Source of the DNA: Iris pallida
Taxonomy: Eukaryota; Streptophyta; Magnoliopsida; Asparagales; Iridaceae
Assembly (NCBI GenBank): GCA_029216955.1
Contig: JANAVB010023996.1
Span: 14,535,214-14,599,213, forward strand
Direction: 5' to 3'
DNA length: 64,000 bases
Shown: one piece after another, positions 1 through 11,491 of the stretch
How the letters are laid out: each line of letters starts with the position of its first letter
Position numbering within the stretch: position 1 is the stretch's first letter
Translations under genes and position numbers: made by a program
Notes under the pieces: generated by a model
Database searches by the model: none
Told to the model about the DNA's origin: nothing
Seen by the model: the letters and a program-made list of their open reading frames with translations, nothing else

Positions 1-2290
1 CCTTCGACAGCATCAAAGAATATTTGTCGAACCCTCCAGTCCTGGTGGCCCCGGTTTCTGAAAAACCATTCCTGCTCTATGTACGAGCAATAGAACATTC
101 CTTCGGGGCTCTGCTGGCACAAAACAATGACGCAGGCCATGAACAAGCCATATATTACCTCAGCCGAATGATGATTGGGCCAGAGCACCGATACACCGCT
201 GTGGAGAAGGAATGCCTTGCCCTGGTGTTCGCCATTCAGAAAATGCGACACTATGTCACCGGACAAACGATACATGTGATCTCACGAGTCAACCCTCTCA
301 GGGTCCTCATGACTAAACCAGGGGCACTCAGCTCTCGTCTCGCTACATGGGCAATATTGCTGTCCCCTTATCATATGATCTTCGTCCCACAAAAGGCAGT
401 CAAAGGACAAGTCCTGGCAGACTTCTTAGCAGCCCATCCAAGCTCGGAGTCCTCCAGAATATATGAAGAGATCCCAGATGAGGTCGTCGACTCGCATGCA
501 ACCTCTCACAATGATATATGGCGAATGTTCTTCGACGGTGCTTCGAGGACCGGACCTAAAGGCAACATCGTCGTCGGAGTCGGGTAGTGCTGGTCTCCCC
601 TTCCGGATTGGTGATTAACCGCGCTTATTCCCTCACAGAACCCTGCTCTAACAATGTGGCCGAGTACAACGCTCTGGTCATTGGCCTCCAACTTGCAAGA
701 GAGCTGGGGGTAGAATACCTTGAAGCATACGGCGATTCCCAACTAATCGTCAATCAGATCCGGGGCTCATACGAGGTCCGCCACGAAGACATTATCCCTT
801 ATCACCAAATAGCGATTGACATCATCTCGTCGTTCGAGGGGTTCTTTATCGAACATGTCTCCAGACTCCGAAAAATCGAAGCTGATGCCCTAGCTGGTCT
901 TGCCGCTTCCTTAGCAGTTCCAAACTATGATCGCCAATCAGTGGATGTGATAGGCCACGAACTGGTCTGTCCCAAGAACAATATGAAATTCGTGGCGAGT
1001 TATTCCGCCCAGACGATCGATGATGCCCCAGACTGGAGATAACCATTCATCGACTTCGTCGTCTACGACATCCTGCCCAAGAACCCAAAGGAAGCCACTT
1101 CCATCAGACGGCGTTCTCTCAGATTCTTCTACGATACAGAGACGAAAATGCTGTATCGTCGCTCCTACGATGGATTACTACTTCGGTGTCTGTCAAACGC
1201 AGAAGCCAAAGAAGCCGTACGAGAAGCTCATGACGGTGTCTGCGGGGCCCACCAGCCCGGTCCTAAATTGCAAGACCGTCTTCGCCGAATGGGCTACTAT
1301 TGGCCCACAATGGTGGCAGATGCGATAGACTATACAAGAAAATGCAAAGCCTGCCAAGTCCACGCGGACTTCATTCACCAACCATCCGAATTTCTACATC
1401 CGACAATGGTGTCCTGGCCATTCGAAGCATGGAGAATGGATATCATTGGTCCAATCACCCCACCTTCCTCCCGAGGACATCGCTTCATACTTGCGATCAC
1501 TAATTACTTCTCCAAATGGGCGGAAGCTGTCCCACTCGTAGAAGTCAAGACTTCAAACGTGATCAGCTTCCTTAAGCATCACGTCATCTACCGCTTTGGA
1601 CTGCCCCGAAGGATCATCCATGATAATGGTCCGCAGTTTGCAAGCCACGCTTTCTATCGGTTTTACGATAAGCACCGTATTCAGAATATTGCTTCGACAC
1701 CGTACAACCCAGCAGCGAATGGGTTGGCAGAGGCATTCAACAAAACAATCATCAAACTCCTCAAGAAGTTTGTCTCCTCCAACAAACGCGACTGGAACGA
1801 GAAGCTCGGCGAGTGTTTATGGGCGTACCGTACTATAGTCCGAACAGCTACCGGGAACACACCATTCTCTCTAGTATACGAGAGTGAGGCAGTTCTCCCA
1901 TTAGAGACTCAAATACCCTCACTCTGCGTCGCCCTCACTTATCAATTGACGACGGATGACAACTACCGGCGTTGACTACAAGAGTTGGAGGCCTTAGATG
2001 AAAAGCGCCTCCTAGCTCAGCAAAGGATCGAGCTATACCAAGCACGCATCTCAGGAGCCTTCAACAAGAAGGTCAAAATCAGAACATTCCAAGTGGGCGA
2101 TCTTGTTCTGGCAGTCTGGAGGCCAATGGTCATGACTCACAAGACCGCCGGCAAGTTCTAGCCAAAATGGGAAGGTCCATTTGTCATCGAGGCCGTGTTC
2201 TCCAACGGTGCTTACCGCCTCGCTAAGCAAAACGGAGACTTGCTCATGTTGCCCGTCAATGGCAAGTTCCTGAAGAAATATTACGTCTAA
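1..2290 (+). pseudogene. Tat-lineage pol, C-terminal part (RNase H, second RNase H, integrase), decayed
   Basis: The first 500 bases encode the RT-linked RNase H (YLSRMMIGPEHRYTAVEKE, then an LADFLAAHP tail). A second RNase H follows, with acidic residues in FFDGASRTG (about 530), EYNALVIGL (about 665), YGDSQLIV (about 730) and EADALAGLA (about 885). Integrase has an HHCC finger (HDGVCGAH near 1230, CKAC near 1345) and the DDE triad: Asp 1439 (WRMDIIG), Asp 1622 (HDNGPQF), Glu 1730 (GLAEAF). Breaks are a frameshift at about 584 and in-frame TAA at 1040, TGA at 1973 and TAG at 2159; the frame otherwise stays open to TAA at 2288. The catalytic residues persist, so the decay looks fairly recent. 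The start is outside the window. Confidence 0.9.
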
Positions 2291-2296
2291 ACAACA

Positions 2297-2505
2297 TTCT
2301 CCAGATTATTGAGTCATGTACCCGTTGGTACCACTGAACTCACCCTCATAGTTCTCCAGATTTTTGAGTCATGTACCCGCTGGTACCGCTGAATTCACGC
2401 TCACCATTCTCCAGATTCTCGAGTCATGTACCCGCTGGTACCTCTGAACTCACATCTCGGTCACTCTTTCAGGTAGCAAGTCATGTATGATCATACCTCT
2501 GAACT
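2297..2505. repeat. 54-55 bp tandem repeat directly after pol
   Basis: Three copies start at 2297, 2351 and 2406, each reading roughly TTCTCCAGATT, GAGTCATGTACCCG, TGGTACC, CTGAACTCA. A worn fourth copy ends near 2505. The array begins seven bases after the pol stop and lies in the 3' internal region of the Tat element. Confidence 0.8.
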
Positions 2506-2593
2506 TTCTTCTTAAAGGAGATCCTCCCTCATGATCTAATACCCGCACTCCCAGTGCACAAAAATGGTAATCGATCCACAAATTTCCAAAATG

Positions 2594-3330
2594 GCCATGT
2601 CTTTATTACCTCTGAGTCGTTCCACTTCCGCCAAAAACAAATCACCCCTTACATAGAACTTCCATGTCCTCATTACCTCTGAGTCGTTCTATGTACCCTC
2701 CTTCATTGAGCCCACTCCTGTCATGTCTTCATTACCTCTGAATGGGAAGGCTCCGTCGAAGAAACCTTCATACTTGCCATGTCCTCATTACCTCTGAGTA
2801 AGTATGATGATCCCCTTTCGACCTATTATCTGTACCCACAACCGGAGTACGCCAAGGGTAATAGGTCCACAAATGTCCTCTGTTGACCACAAATGTCCTC
2901 TGTTGACCACAAATGTCCTCTGTTGACCACAAATGTCCTCTGTTGACCACCAATATCCTCCGTCGAGTTCACTCCTGCCATGTCCTCATTACCTCTGAGT
3001 AGGAAGACTCTACGTTTAAAAAACTTTCCTACTTGCCATGTCCTCATTACCTCTGAGCAAGTATGTCGGTTCCCCTTCATCCTATTATTCGTATCCTAAA
3101 CCAGGGTACGCCAAGGATAATAGGCCCACAAATATCCTCAGCTAAGTTTCTTAGCACAAACCTACCATCTCATCATGCCCCAGGAGCCCAGCTGCTCTAC
3201 GGCATTCCTTTTTCCAATACCAAGAGCACCCATGACCACTTTGCCATGGCTACTTCAGGTATCCTGACCAAAACTTGTTATCTGTACCTAAAACCAAGGT
3301 ATGCCATGGGTAACAGGTCCACAAATATAT
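2594..3330. repeat. Dispersed repeats in the pol-antisense gene interval
   Basis: A motif reading CCATGTCCTCATTACCTCTG recurs about six times (near 2596, 2667, 2720, 2777, 2978 and 3035). A second unit of about 60 bp, running from CCTATTAT through GTAC and CCAAGG to ATAGGTCCACAAAT, occurs near 2821, 3079 and 3278. Its ends (ACCTATTA and TAATAGGT) can pair as a short stem. No gene is visible here. Confidence 0.7.
2868..2965. repeat. 20-bp minisatellite
   Basis: The unit CAAATGTCCTCTGTTGACCA is repeated four times exactly plus one degenerate copy (starts 2869, 2889, 2909, 2929, 2949). Because 20 is not a multiple of three, it creates spurious repetitive reading frames on the minus strand. Confidence 0.9.
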
Positions 3331-3501
3331 CCCCTATGCGGGGAAGAATATCACCACAATATCATAGGTATAACAAGCAATGCAAATGAAGGGTAGAATG
3401 GAAAGTACTCTTTATTTAAAGGAAGAAAAAAGTATTACATATTTCGGGACCACGTCCCTTTCAAAAAAGGAAAAGAAAAGAAGAAACAAAAGAAAAGCCG
3501 A

Positions 3502-6500
3502 CTACATTTCAGCATTACTCAATTCTAGGAGGCGGTTTCTCACTGAGGTGGTCCCCCGCTCAATCCGTTGCCGAGCCCGACGCTCGGCCTCCTGGAATAA
3601 CCACTCCTTATTGTCCAAGCCCAGGAGCGCCTGGCAGTCATCTTCCAATTTCTTCAGGGCAGTCTCCAGGTCAGTCGAAGCTTGATTAACCCTGTCAGCC
3701 TCCTGAACAATTAGCCCCCTGTCATTTCGGGTAGCCTCAAGTTCAGACTCCAAGAAAGTCAACTTCTTCTGAAGCGCAAGGATCTGCTCCCGCGTCTCAG
3801 TAATCTCACGAGAGACAGACTCCTCCCGAGTCATGACGTTTTTATTCGCGTAACTCAATTGATCATACTGATCAGATAAGTTGCTGAGATCCTTCAGTAT
3901 GTCCGGCCTGGTCTTATCCCGAGCAGCTCTGGTCCTCTCTATAACAGCGATAAGGGAACCCCGCTCCTCGTTCATAACAGCAGACAGATCAGCCTACCGC
4001 AATACCCGAAGCTCGGCTACCAGCTGATCAGTCTCCAATAATTTTGCCTCCAGAAGTGCAGCCATCCCTGCATCACCAAGAAGATTCCTAAGGATATTAA
4101 TTTGACCCTGGGCGCATTGCCGGGCCAAGATGAAGGAGGTCCCTCTTTCCACAGCAGCCTCGATTCCCCTCTTCAAATGACGATGAAAACTGGCAACCAC
4201 GTCCTGTAACGCATCGTCCAAAACTTCTGCAGAGGATGGCGTCAGAGGAAGCGTAGACGGCAACGTCGGAGAAGTAATGCTAGAGCTTGCCACCAGGGGA
4301 ACAGAGTCTGAGTAGAAAGATGCGTGAATGGCGACTAACTCGTCTTCCGCCGCCCGGAGAACCTGGACACTCGGTAGAGCAGAAAGGTCCATTCTCGGGG
4401 CCGCTGGAGCAGAGGATGACGCAAGGACCATCGTTCCCTGCCCCGACTGCCCCGATACCTAGCCCGCTAAACTCGAGCCCCTAGAAGGCCCATCAAGACG
4501 AGCCGGAAGGTGAAAGGGTACACCCCTCTCCACCAGTACCCCTTCGGCTGGGTTTGTCTCAATAATGTCCATCCTCGGCACTGTAGAGGCAAGACCTGTA
4601 AGCCCAGAATGACAATCAATCGACGTGACCCGAAGGACGTGATGATAGAGCAGATAGGCTTCCTCACAGGTTAAGATTCGGCTAATCTTACCAGAGGAGG
4701 AGCATGAAGGCTGCAGCTCATCCACAGCTGGCATGGTCCCCTCACCCGCGATTCCCGAGTTAAACTCAGCCACGTCCTCTGTCCCCGCCACCTCGAAAGG
4801 GGATACAAATCGATCGGCATCATCTTGAAGAGGAACGGGCTCACGGGAGTCCCCGTCATCCTGGGTCACCACCTCGGCATCTTGAAACTCTTCTTCTTCT
4901 CCTAACACCTAAAAGACGGAACGAAGATGATTAAAATTGAAGCTAGAAAGAAAGAAGGAAGAAGGAATCGAGAGCGGTTTGGTTACCTCTGACGCAAGGT
5001 TGACTTCTTCTCCACTTTTTCTTATGGCTAGCTGGCGGTGCCTGGTCGCAACCAGCTTTCGGGAACGAGAAATACCGCCAACAGGAGAAACTTGCCTGTT
5101 ACGTTTCGGAGTAGGGCCAGGCGCAACGGGTGACTGATCCCCCCAACATCTCATCTGACAAAATAGACGGCTGATCCACCTCTGTGTCTGCCACTGGAAG
5201 GATAGAGTCATCTCTATCATACTCGTTGCCTTCATCACCCTCAGCAGCGGAATCCAAATCTGGTATTTCGACCCTAGTCTTTCTCTTCTTGGACCCTTGA
5301 GATCCTTCCTCCAGGCCGGTACCAACAATAAAACTGGCACCTGGGTTAAAACCGACCGGGGGTTTGTTCGCCATGACATGATATAAAGCCGCCATGTACA
5401 AGATCTCCACTGACGCCTTAATGGCAGGGACCGAGAAAATGGTACGGGTATGGAATGTATCATAGTATTGCCAAGCCCTGATACCATCAAGAAGGCTACC
5501 TTCAAAACCCAGACAGGAGCTGAGGTTGTCTAGGCAAAGCTGGCTGTATCCAAACTGCCGGGTAAACCTGCTGGGCAGATAAGGCTCCAGAAAAACTGTA
5601 TTGCGGTTACGGTACACCAGATGTGCGGAGCGGATGTTTCGCAGCCACAGGAGCATCTGGCCATCCAGAAGCTGAGGAGGCGCAATACCGTCAAGATGTA
5701 CAGCCTCTATGTCCTTCGCAGCAAAGCGAGGGACGGATACAAAAATATGATACATATCCGCCCTCGCCAAGGCCATCCGGTAAGCCCGTATGGTCTCACA
5801 CTCCCATGGCTCATCACAGTAACGGAAGATAAATACGTCATCGTCAGTTACACCGTCTTCGGAGCCCGGTCTCATCAAAGACGGATAATGCATCAGCAGC
5901 CACCCCATCAAATAGTGATATAGCAACTCGGTGCATTCAAAATCCTTGGTCACGTCGCGAGCGATGACCTTAGATATGAAGGTGCGAAGTCCACGATGGA
6001 TGCTGCATACCATGGCCGGGAGGAGAGCTAGCCTGATTCGAAAAACTAACTTCACCGTCGGAAGGATGAAGTTACGACTGATTCTCTCAATAGAACCAGC
6101 CCCTCCGGAGACTACACAATTTCGCAGCCATATCATCAAAAACCCCACCATGAGCGACTTCTCTGACAGCTCATGGGTATCTTGGTAAAAGTAACCAAAA
6201 GCATCAGTCTTGCTCCCGAATCTGTCACTGGTAGTGGCCACTCTCTTAGCCGACGACACCAAGTCCTTAACTGCTTCCCGAGATCGAGGGCGACGAGAGG
6301 TAACTTGACCTGAGGCATCTGTCGGGAAGAGATAGTGCACCCAGTCCTTGGTGTGGGGAGCATTCCCTTCCGAGTTACTATTCTTTCAGGTTATCTGATG
6401 ACATGTGCTATAACGGCACAATATCTCTTTGTAAAGAGCCACGAAGCCAGGATACCGTCGTTCCAAATCTTCGAGTTCCTCATTAGTGGGAGTATACGCT

Positions 6501-7860
6501 TCAAAAGCTTCGTCCCCCCAAGGAAGCTTGGAGACCACGTGCATTTCATGGAGCGCGAGTCCCATTTCCCTTACAGGTGTGTAAAAGGTTCCCGTACGGC
6601 AATTATACATCTCCAACAGAGATATGAACAGCTTCTTGTTTATGGACAAGCCATGACTGGTGCCTCGGATAGCGTGGTAAAGGCCAATCTCACACAAAAA
6701 GGCCTCATACTTCTGTAAGATCCACGTAGACAGTGGTCCACGAGGGAATAGGATGTACCCAACCAGGGAACATCAACCGGCCAACGGGATAGGAGCCCTT
6801 CCGAGCAAGTTGATTTATAAAAGTATCGGCGGTAGAAAATGTAAAGTTAGGGCCCGCCACATTCAAGAAAGAACCTGGGACCAATCCCGTCACAGAACAG
6901 CTAGTATGTACCTTGCCGGCAGTCACGGACTTCAGATTGTTATTATAATGGATGTTTCCCACGAACATCCCACTTCTGGTAGGGGTTAAAGTCTCCTCCA
7001 TCTTCCGGTCCAATAGGAGCATATTGAACCAAGATAATAGGAAGTGTCGCTCCATCTGGGGGATGCGGATCGCCATCCCGTTAGAGACAAAACTCCAATT
7101 ATCCGACACCTCCAGAATATGACTGTTCTCCACGGTCAAGGCGTCTCTAAAAAGAACGCAGGCTTCAAATACTCCCCTTTAAATTTCTCAGAGTTCATCA
7201 TGGCATTAAGGAAATGGAAAGACTGATTCTTGATGGCATTTAGTCTAGCCGAGGGTTCGTCACTTGGCAGTTGATCCGCCATATGCTGAACAATATGGTC
7301 ATACCTATAACCCAGGGCAGCTTGGGCACTACCCACCAGGAGTTCTCCAGCAGCATTTACTGGCAAATTCACTGAAAAGAAGACAGAAAAAGGGTGAGTT
7401 AAAAAGATGGATAAAAAGAATGGTTGGGGGCTTTCAAGTCCCATGCGGCTCGGGAGAGCACCCATGCGGCCCTAATTTAACAAAGCCTCATGCGGCTCAA
7501 GCTCAAGAAAACACTTATGCGGCTCGGTTCAGTGAAAGTCCATGCGGCTCAGTGTCGCTTATGCGGCTTCGTCAGTAAAGCGCATATGCGGACACAATGG
7601 ATATTCTTATGCGGCTCGCAGCTCAGCCATAGGATGAACATGCGGCTCGTAAAGGCTCGTACATAAAGTATGCGACGTAGCCATAGCGGTTAGGGTTTTT
7701 TTAACTCATACAATCTCCTTACCAACAATGGGGGGTGAACGTCAGGATGAACATTGGGGACGACGACCGGAGGAAGAACGGCCGTAGTCGAAGTAGAAGC
7801 AGCCTTGCCCTTCGACGAAGACGCTGCCTTCTTTGCCGCAACAGTTTTCTTGGGAGCCAT
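3502..7860 (-). pseudogene. Antisense accessory gene of the Tat element, plant-mobile-domain-like with coiled coil, decayed
   Basis: On the minus strand an ATG at 7860 opens a 46-codon first exon rich in Lys, Ala and Ser (MAPKKTVAAKKAA, nuclear-signal-like), ending at a GTAAGG donor (7722). An acceptor lies near 7372. The main body runs to 4987, a 78-bp intron follows (4986-4909, GT-AG, phase 0), and the last exon ends at 3502. The block near 6600-6540 (FYTPVREMGLALHEM) resembles plant mobile domain (PMD) proteins. The tail after 4000 is a predicted coiled coil (Glu/Leu/Arg heptads). Breaks: frame changes near 7165, 6715 and 5140, a stop near 6386, and TAG codons at 4459 and 3994. Intact length would be about 1,300 residues. 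Grande and Retand elements carry comparable antisense genes of unknown role. The PMD assignment is tentative; coding character and splice sites are clearer. Confidence 0.75.
4909..4986 (-). other. Intron in the antisense accessory gene
   Basis: On the minus strand the frame reads EEVNLASE, then GTAACC, a pyrimidine-rich stretch and TTTTAG, then resumes in the same phase as VLGEEEEFQD. The 78-bp length and clean phase-0 junction support a real spliced intron, which implies the gene is transcribed from the minus strand and not merely carried in the element's sense RNA. Confidence 0.7.
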
Positions 7861-7950
7861 CTGCTAAAATCGAAGAGAGAAATAAAGATCGGAACAGGGA
7901 AGATTACAGTAAGAGAGAAAATAAAGAAGTTCTCTCTCTCAAAACTCTCT

Positions 7951-7958
7951 TATTTATA
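7951..7958 (-). promoter_or_regulatory. TATA box of the antisense accessory gene
   Basis: On the minus strand CTATAAATAAG sits about 93 bp before the ATG at 7860. It is followed by a CT/GA-rich leader typical of plant 5' UTRs. This would be an internal promoter pointing away from the element's own 3' LTR. Confidence 0.6.
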
Positions 7959-8310
7959 GGAAGGAGAGAAGGGGAAGACACGTAAATTAGTAACCGCCTC
8001 GTAGGAGGCACAACCGACTCCTCGAATTTCATCCCCAAGATTTACCCAGGGCATAGTATCCAAAAAAAGATTTAATGAGCCAACCCTTGGGATTCCCCCT
8101 AAAGACGGCGTTAACGAATTCGAGGCAATCAAAGGCCCGCGTACGTGGCAAAGAGCTATGCGGCTGACACACCCCTGCTGCTGAAACATTCATTCGGCCA
8201 AAACATTCATGCGGCCGAGTTATCCATGCGGCCAGCGTAGCATATGCGGCCAGAAAAAAAACGACCATGCTTCTTATTCAAAGTATTTCAATTTTGTAAA
8301 TTGAAAACTT

Positions 8311-8322
8311 TGAAGGGGGTCT
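8311..8322 (+). other. Probable polypurine tract of the Tat element
   Basis: TGAAGGGGGTCT lies immediately before TGTAGAAG, the probable LTR start. The position just 5' of the LTR and the G-run fit a plus-strand primer site. An alternative purine run at about 8849 (GAAGGGGGGAAG) cannot be excluded. Confidence 0.5.
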
Positions 8323-9630
8323 TGTAGAAGCATAGAAAATGACCCATGCGGCCAGGGAACTCCATGCGGCTCAGACAGTCTATGCGGTACAGAAGGACTA
8401 TACGGCTCAGGAACTATGCGGTCTGAAATATTTCATACAGCTCAGAAGACACGTGGCGTAACAGCGCTCTCCTTCGACCCATGCTGTATTAATTACTGTG
8501 ACGGCTGACAATCCTGAAAAAAGTGACAGCTCTGATACAAAAGAAGTAATTATGACCCTGTCATAATGACCGCCCCCTAGGGAAGAGAAAAAGATCTCTG
8601 ACACAAATCCTCCAAGATCCATAAAATGCCACGTGGCCTCGATCACGTGGACGATCATATGCGGCTCGAGCGAAGACTTCCCATGCGGTTCAGAATGAAG
8701 TCGCTCCATGTGGCTCAGGCCTAGACAGCCTCATGCGGCTCAAGCAGAGGCCTTCCCATACGGTTCAAGAGGACTATTTCCATGCGGCCTAGGCGGATGC
8801 ATCTATATACGGCTCGTAATGATCATCTCCATGCGGTTCAGGGGTTCGAAGGGGGGAAGCCACTACTCGAGCAGCCATGACACGTGGCCCTAACCTTATA
8901 CGGCTCAATCGTCATGCGGTTCAGATCCCCCCAGTGGCTCCTAGGATACGTGTTCTAAGCCGATCAATCTCCCAGATTTATTGCAATCAGAGATTGGATC
9001 AAATCTCAATAAATTTGGGACACATGGCAGGAGAATAAATCGAATTTATTCGCAGACATCAGAAGATCATTATGAGAAAGATTTATTCCAATCAGTATTA
9101 ATTGCTGATGAGATTTGGTGTAATCTATACTTAATGGTCCGGATTCGTCATAATCAAAACGAATGGCCTAGATTGACTAATCCACAGGCCACCGCCATCT
9201 CCAAGAAGCAATCATTTGCAACCCTAATGATCACATCCCATTCCTATAAATAGCAGGGTGCCATTCCTCTGCGGAAAAAAAAGAAGGGAGAGAGACACAC
9301 AGGCAGAGAGATACAGAGAAGAGTACACATATAGAAAGAGAGAGCACCAGAATACTTGGAGAGGAGAAGCAGAGAAAGCAAAGAGAGCATTTCTTCCAAC
9401 GCCAAGCAATCTTCTGGAGCCAAGGCTGCATACCGATCGTCCAAGGAGTAAGGCAGAGCTGCCGTCGCTTTTCCGAGCCTCTATTATCACCCCCCAGAAT
9501 CTAAAATAAATAATTGTACTTAGATTGCTGTACCTAGATTTTCGTCCCTAGGCTTTCTTCGTACAAGCGAGTTTGTAACGTGAAGTAAAAGTCCGGTCCT
9601 CCGATAATTGTTCTGTTCTTTTATATTTCA
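8323..9630 (+). mobile_element. Probable 3' LTR of the Tat element
   Basis: It starts with TGTAGAAG after a purine tract and appears to end in TTTCA near 9630, about 1.3 kb. It holds a strong TATA box at 9245 followed by a GA-rich leader, as in an LTR U3-R junction. No second LTR is in the window, so the ends are inferred and not proven by comparison. Confidence 0.55.
9245..9252 (+). promoter_or_regulatory. LTR promoter TATA box
   Basis: TATAAATAGCAGGG is a textbook plant TATA context. About 40 bp downstream begins a long GA-rich tract (9276-9400) that would form the start of the transcript leader. Confidence 0.65.
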
Positions 9631-9639
9631 TGGCAAACA

Positions 9640-9650
9640 CTCTGATACCA
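9640..9650 (-). other. Primer-binding site (initiator tRNA-Met type)
   Basis: Read on the minus strand this is TTGGTATCAGAGTG, complementary to the 3' end of tRNA-iMet. It lies three bases outside the LTR ending at 9654, the correct spacing for a minus-strand element. Confidence 0.75.
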
Positions 9651-9653
9651 ATT

Positions 9654-11491
9654 TGTCATGCCCAGATTCGACAAACCGTTCGTCTTCGTATCGATTTTGT
9701 CAAATTGATCGTCCTCACTAGGACGTAATGTCATACGAGTCTGGAGTTGCACTCATACAAGGTAAGAACAATATATTTGATACATCTTTTGAAACATCAT
9801 GTTGAAACTTCACAAATCGCAGAGAATTGAACACACAGTATAGAAATATAGAAATATGCTTTTATTGAAAGCTTGCAACAAAGTGCATGTCGTTATTACA
9901 TTAGATATGCCATTACGGCTACATTGATTGAAACAAAACAAAATATACGACAAGCTTCCTAAACTAATACTTATCGTCCCATACATTCACATCCTTTTAT
10001 ACATTGAAAGCCTTCGATAAAATGGCTTCAAAATACTTCAAAATAGAAAGAGCTTCAAAATGTCTCTCCAAACTTCTGCTTTGGCCTAGCACCGTGCACC
10101 CCCAGAGTTCTCATCACCTGTGGGGTTGGAAGATTAGTACACTTAGGAATGCACTAGTGAGTGAGACGAACCCACTTGTCTAAACCGACTCTGATTGTTC
10201 AGGTAGGCATGCATTCAAGTTTTCTTTCTATTTAGCTAGATGACTTTAGTACATATTGATAGCCTTCTTTGAAACAGTAAAAGCATAAAATAAAATATAA
10301 CAATTTATCTCGATTCTTACCACGGCTGTGCTCATCCCTACATGAAACAGAGATTATAATTACCACATGTATAAGACAATTGGTGAACATGCTAGTATCT
10401 TATATGTAGTTATTGGTATTACGCTACTACAAGGGACAATTATCAATGGCATTATGATGCACCTTCAGTCCAGGTTGCAAGCCCGTCTGAAGTCTCGCAA
10501 TGCCTCGTACCGAAGCACGACTCATATTTCCCCTAGGTCCATTCGGTTCCAGCGCCCCCGGATACCGTTTCGATGAAAGCCAAACTTGTCCACAAGTTGT
10601 CCATGATCATGCCAATGCGTGAACAGTTTAATATATGAAACATATTGTATAGCGTGGACAGTATTAAGCAGCATTATCAATTTGACTCGTATGAGAGTTT
10701 ATTTCTTCAAAGCTGTACATTCTGATTTGACGTCCCGTAGGTACCAAATTCCCTAAGGCACCATATGCCACAACCAACATTTTATTTTCTTTTGCAGTTC
10801 ATGAAATAGTCTCTCTCTTTTCTAGAACCTTAACTTTTCATTTTTTGATGTGAAACTTATATTTTTAGAGTAAATTACTCTAAATTGATACAGTTATCAT
10901 GAGTTCTTCATCTTAGTTATTTGGCATGCATTTAACTTGGCATCGTCGATTTGAATAAATTTGAGGCAATAAGAATTTCATTTGCGGAAAGGAGTAGAAA
11001 AGAAGGGGTCGAACCACCCACCAAGTATTCGATCGTACCGAGAGTCAGAGCGCTTCGCATCATTCAAGCTTCAATTACGCGAGCTCCTGCAATGGCACCA
11101 ACATTTTATCAGAATTTCTTCTTTAATCCTTCATTTCGAAATTCTTAGAATGAATACAGAAATCGACGCGAAAACACATTCATCAAAACTAAACAACGAA
11201 AGATACAAGAAAATTATACAGCAGCCCAGTCCCATCGAAGGGACTTTTATAAAGAGCTCACTCGTCGAGACGCAGGCTGCTGCATCTAGGACTTATTCCA
11301 ACAGAAGTTATTCCATTAGTTGGATCGATTTTCGTAACATTTGTCCAAATCAATTTATTTGATGCTACAAAATATTATTATTTTACCAAGCTCAGCGATC
11401 GAGTCAGACTAGCCATCTAAGTTCCCGATCGAGTCTGACTCGCCGCAAGCATATTTTATAGTCTACCGCCTATCGAGAATGGGACACTATA
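9654..11491 (-). mobile_element. 5' LTR of a minus-strand Tekay-like gypsy element
   Basis: This 1.84-kb block begins TGTCATGCCC and ends GGGACACTATA. It aligns over its whole length with the LTR at 57919-59746: shared anchors include GACAAACCGTTCGTC near the left end, the tract near 10140-10200, and TATCGA followed by a GGG run at the right end. The last CA has become TA. The PBS at 9640 shows it is the 5' LTR of an element on the minus strand whose internal part is no longer adjacent. Confidence 0.85.

Larger units (their letters stand above)
7438..8925. repeat. Irregular array of the decamer CATGCGGCTC
   Basis: About 30 copies of (C/T)ATGCGG(C/T)(T/C)(C/A) occur with 10-40 bp spacing, in three blocks: 7441-7670, 8157-8250 and 8343-8925. 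Examples are at 7441, 7487, 7516, 7542, 7605, 7638, 8206, 8343, 8362, 8656, 8681, 8730, 8779, 8829 and 8911. The intervening sequence is not repeated. The gap 7670-8157 coincides with exon 1, leader and TATA region of the antisense gene. The blocks cover its first intron, its upstream region and the U3 part of the LTR. Confidence 0.85.
1..9630 (+). mobile_element. Ty3/gypsy Tat-lineage LTR retrotransposon, 3' part
   Basis: The order seen is RNase H, a second RNase H, integrase, a long 3' internal region with an antisense gene, a purine tract and an LTR. A second RNase H plus an extra antisense gene between pol and the 3' LTR is typical of plant Tat elements (Retand and Grande types). The 5' LTR, gag and protease/RT lie left of the window. 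The right boundary (about 9630) is inferred: the LTR-like sequence ends in CA there and the primer-binding site of another, minus-strand element begins a few bases later. Pol carries a frameshift and three nonsense codons, so this copy is not autonomous. Confidence 0.75.

Noticed and set aside
2768..3080. Minus-strand repetitive frames reading VNRGHLWSTED
   Set aside because: Translation of a 20-bp minisatellite in non-coding DNA.
7438..8925. CRISPR-like array
   Set aside because: Repeat is only about 10 bp with irregular spacing in plant DNA; not a CRISPR structure.
9654..11491. Solo LTR interpretation
   Set aside because: A PBS-like sequence sits at the correct distance outside one end, so this is a 5' LTR with the start of an interior, not a clean solo LTR.
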